Source: JAGQUL01 sp038212015
GTDB taxonomy: Bacteria; Actinomycetota; Thermoleophilia; Gaiellales; SKUG01
Reading direction: 5' to 3'
Length of the DNA: 13,841 bases
Assembly (NCBI GenBank): GCA_038212015.1
Contig: JBBQUY010000083.1
Coordinates: 1 to 13,841, forward strand
Numbering within the stretch: the first letter of the stretch is position 1; each line of letters opens with the position of its first letter. The notes beneath the pieces were generated by a model. That model did no database searches and was not told where the DNA came from. It worked only from the letters and a program-made list of their open reading frames with translations. Below, in pieces: positions 12,605 through 13,841 of the stretch. A program made the position numbers and the translations under genes.

Positions 12605-12963
12605 TCGGTGCCGAGGCAGATCATCCCGACGTAGCGCTCGTCGTCGAGCACGGGCAGGTGGTGCACGCGCTTCTCCTGGAGCTTGGCGGTCGCGTAGGCG
12701 GCCGTCGAGCTCGCCTGGATGGTGACGAGCTTCTCGGTGGTCATGATCGAGGACACCGGCTTGTCGCCGAGGGCATCGCCCTCGGCTGCGAACGCATCCA
12801 CGATGTCCCAGTCAGTGACGATGCCAACGAGCTTTTCGCCCTCGACGACAGGCACGGCCCGCACATCGGCGTCGCTCATGACCTTGGCCGCGTCACGCAC
12901 CGTGACGTCGGTCACGATCGTGGGGAAGGACTCGGTCTCTTCGAGGATCTGGCGAACGAGCAT
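12541..12963 (-). CDS. CBS-pair protein, 140 aa
   Basis: A stand-alone tandem CBS protein (Bateman module). CBS1 covers about residues 6-60, with TVRDAAKVMSDADVRAVPVV and GEKLVGIVTDWDI. CBS2 covers about residues 70-125, with SSIMTTEKLVTIQASSTAAYATAKL, HHLPVLDDERYVGMI. Such proteins bind adenine nucleotides and act as sensors or modulators of partners. The ATG at 12963 is preceded by AAAGG eight bases upstream; the frame is open further upstream without support. The last 64 bases overlap the start of the acidic-tail surface gene, suggesting an operon. The target cannot be told from sequence. Confidence 0.85.
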   Translation of the reverse strand: MLVRQILEETESFPTIVTDVTVRDAAKVMSDADVRAVPVVEGEKLVGIVTDWDIVDAFAAEGDALGDKPVSSIMTTEKLVTIQASSTAAYATAKLQEKRVHHLPVLDDERYVGMICLGTEWSDESMLTPPTRPTLTARRP

Positions 12964-13080
12964 CGATGTGCCTTTCACAATTTCGGGGGGACCACGGGCG
13001 CTTACCCCATTGGGCGGTGCGGAAACCGTACCAGAGGTTCGCGTGGGGGGAATGCCATCGCGTGTAGGATCGTTCGCATC
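12964..13080. promoter_or_regulatory. Divergent promoter region between the CBS and Lrp genes
   Basis: On the minus strand TGGTACGGT (13033-13025) is an extended -10-like element about 60 bases before the CBS start. On the plus strand TGTAGGAT (13063-13070) is a -10-like element 10 bases before the Lrp-family ATG, which would make that transcript leaderless or nearly so. Neither has a good -35. Lrp-type proteins often control such divergent regions, but no clear Lrp site was identified. Confidence 0.3.
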
Positions 13081-13638
13081 ATGGCGCGCGCAACTGCAAC
13101 GAAGACATCCAAGGACAAGCCGATCAAGCTGGACGACGCGGATTGGAAGATCCTCGGCCTGCTCCAGACCGACGGTCGAGCCACCTACGCACGTCTCGCC
13201 GAGGCAGCAGGCATTTCCACTGCCAGCGCGCACGATCGCGTGCGCAAGCTCGAGCAGCGCGGCGTGATCATGGGGTACCAGGCGCTCGTCAACCCGCGCG
13301 CCGTGGGCGCCGAGGTGACCGCCTTCGTCGCGGTCTCCGAGCGTGGCGGTGCCACGTACATGGACGCGCGTGACCGTCTCATCGCGCTGCAGGGCGTGGA
13401 GGAGTGCCATTCCGTGGCCGGCGACGAGAGCTTCCTGCTCAAGGTGCGCGCGCAGAGCACCGTCGCGCTCGAGCGCCTCGTCTGGAACATCCGCTCGATC
13501 GCCCGCATCGAGCGCACGCGAACGATGATCGTGCTGTCGACCGCGGCCGAGCGACGTCCGGTCGATCCGTTCCCGGACCCCGAGCCGCCGCCAACGAGCG
13601 TCACGCCCGGCGAAGAGCACCCCGAGCTCGCGCCCTGA
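13081..13638 (+). CDS. Lrp/AsnC family transcriptional regulator
   Basis: 185 residues. After a short Lys-rich N-terminus comes the Lrp/AsnC winged helix-turn-helix (LDDADWKILGLLQTDGRATYARLAEAAGIS, then ASAHDRVRKLEQRGVIMGYQALVNP, about residues 17-72). The RAM/ligand domain follows (about 78-155), with VEECHSVAGDESFLLKVRA, the usual GD-containing effector loop. An extra Pro/Glu-rich tail of about 25 residues is unusual for the family. These proteins form dimers to octamers and respond to amino acids. The ATG at 13081 fits the family start; an upstream extension of the frame through the CBS region is an artefact. It is divergent from the CBS gene and may regulate it or itself. Confidence 0.9.
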   Translation: MARATATKTSKDKPIKLDDADWKILGLLQTDGRATYARLAEAAGISTASAHDRVRKLEQRGVIMGYQALVNPRAVGAEVTAFVAVSERGGATYMDARDRLIALQGVEECHSVAGDESFLLKVRAQSTVALERLVWNIRSIARIERTRTMIVLSTAAERRPVDPFPDPEPPPTSVTPGEEHPELAP

Positions 13639-13658
13639 GCCATAACGGCACCGTGTGC

Positions 13659-13699
13659 TTGCGCGTCTGAATCGCGGCCCTATACTACGACGTGTAGTA
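13659..13699 (+). promoter_or_regulatory. Promoter with BlaI/MecI-like operator dyad over the -10
   Basis: TATACT at 13681-13686 is a near-consensus -10, with TTGCGC (13659-13664) 16 bases upstream as a weak -35. Overlapping the -10 is a perfect inverted repeat, TACTAC (13683-13688), GACGT, GTAGTA (13694-13699). The arms are the same as those of BlaI/MecI/CopY-family operators (TACTA..TAGTA). A repressor here would block RNA polymerase. No BlaI gene is in the window. Confidence 0.55.
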
Positions 13700-13713
13700 G
13701 ACCGGGGAGCTTC

Positions 13714-13841
13714 GTGAATCTCAATCGACGGACCGCGATTCCGATCGGTGCCGTGCTCGTGATCGCAGCCGTCGTCCTGTTCGTGCTCCTCGCGGGCGAG
13801 GACGATGCCGCGGGGCCCGAAGGCATCGAGCTGGGCGGCAT
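13714..13841 (+). CDS. Start of a membrane-anchored protein, truncated by window end
   Basis: A GTG at 13714 with GGGGAG seven bases upstream opens a frame of 42 codons to the window edge. The peptide begins VNLNRRTAIPIG, then a hydrophobic helix (AVLVIAAVVLFVLLAG), then acidic residues (EDDAAGPEG). It therefore looks like an N-terminal anchor or signal sequence with the bulk of the protein outside the membrane. No lipobox cysteine is seen in what is present. The function cannot be told. The BlaI-like operator just upstream suggests inducible expression. Confidence 0.6.
   Translation, partial: MNLNRRTAIPIGAVLVIAAVVLFVLLAGEDDAAGPEGIELGG

Noticed and set aside
12511..13080. Upstream extension of the Lrp frame through the CBS gene
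   Set aside because: The extension is antisense to the well-supported CBS-pair gene and is unlike any Lrp N-terminus; the ATG at 13081 fits the family.

Overview
The window is very GC-rich with strongly biased codon use, frequent GTG starts and several probable leaderless genes. It reads as a high-GC actinobacterial chromosome. A deep-branching, possibly motile lineage (Thermoleophilia-like) is my guess from style only; no marker gene here settles it.

Left part (1-5500) is ordinary housekeeping and accessory content: a truncated MFS transporter (minus); a small membrane protein of DUF2269 type translationally coupled to a SnoaL/NTF2-like protein (plus); an unrecognised 199-residue protein preceded by three 11-bp-spaced GTGAAG repeats resembling a PhoP box; an aldo/keto reductase (minus) in which two of the four catalytic tetrad residues are replaced; and a CNNM/CorC-type CBS membrane protein (plus). 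A convergent gap at 5489-5684 carries two copies of a 53-bp repeat, the first folding into a long hairpin.

The centre (5685-12604) is the interesting part. A triple-GAF HD-GYP protein (predicted c-di-GMP phosphodiesterase, minus) stands divergent to two successive plus-strand cassettes. Each cassette encodes a small exported protein with a shared KWRGF motif, followed by a signal-peptide / beta-sandwich / C-terminal transmembrane protein that resembles WxL-interacting proteins (DUF916/DUF3324 architecture). A third protein of that architecture, with a long Asp-rich cytoplasmic tail, converges from the minus strand. The HD-GYP gene and both cassettes are each preceded by a near-consensus sigma-28 (FliA/WhiG/SigD-type) promoter, T(C/A)AAG-N15-GCCGATA, all with the same 16-base gap between the TMAA and GCCGATA boxes. 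The start codon lies only 7-8 bases after the -10 box, so all three transcripts are predicted to be leaderless. Together this suggests a motility- or development-sigma-controlled, c-di-GMP-linked cell-surface system that I cannot match to a described one.

The right part holds a two-CBS-domain protein (minus, overlapping the third surface gene), an Lrp/AsnC regulator (plus), and the start of a membrane-anchored protein. That last gene's -10 box is overlapped by a perfect TACTAC-N5-GTAGTA dyad resembling a BlaI/MecI operator.
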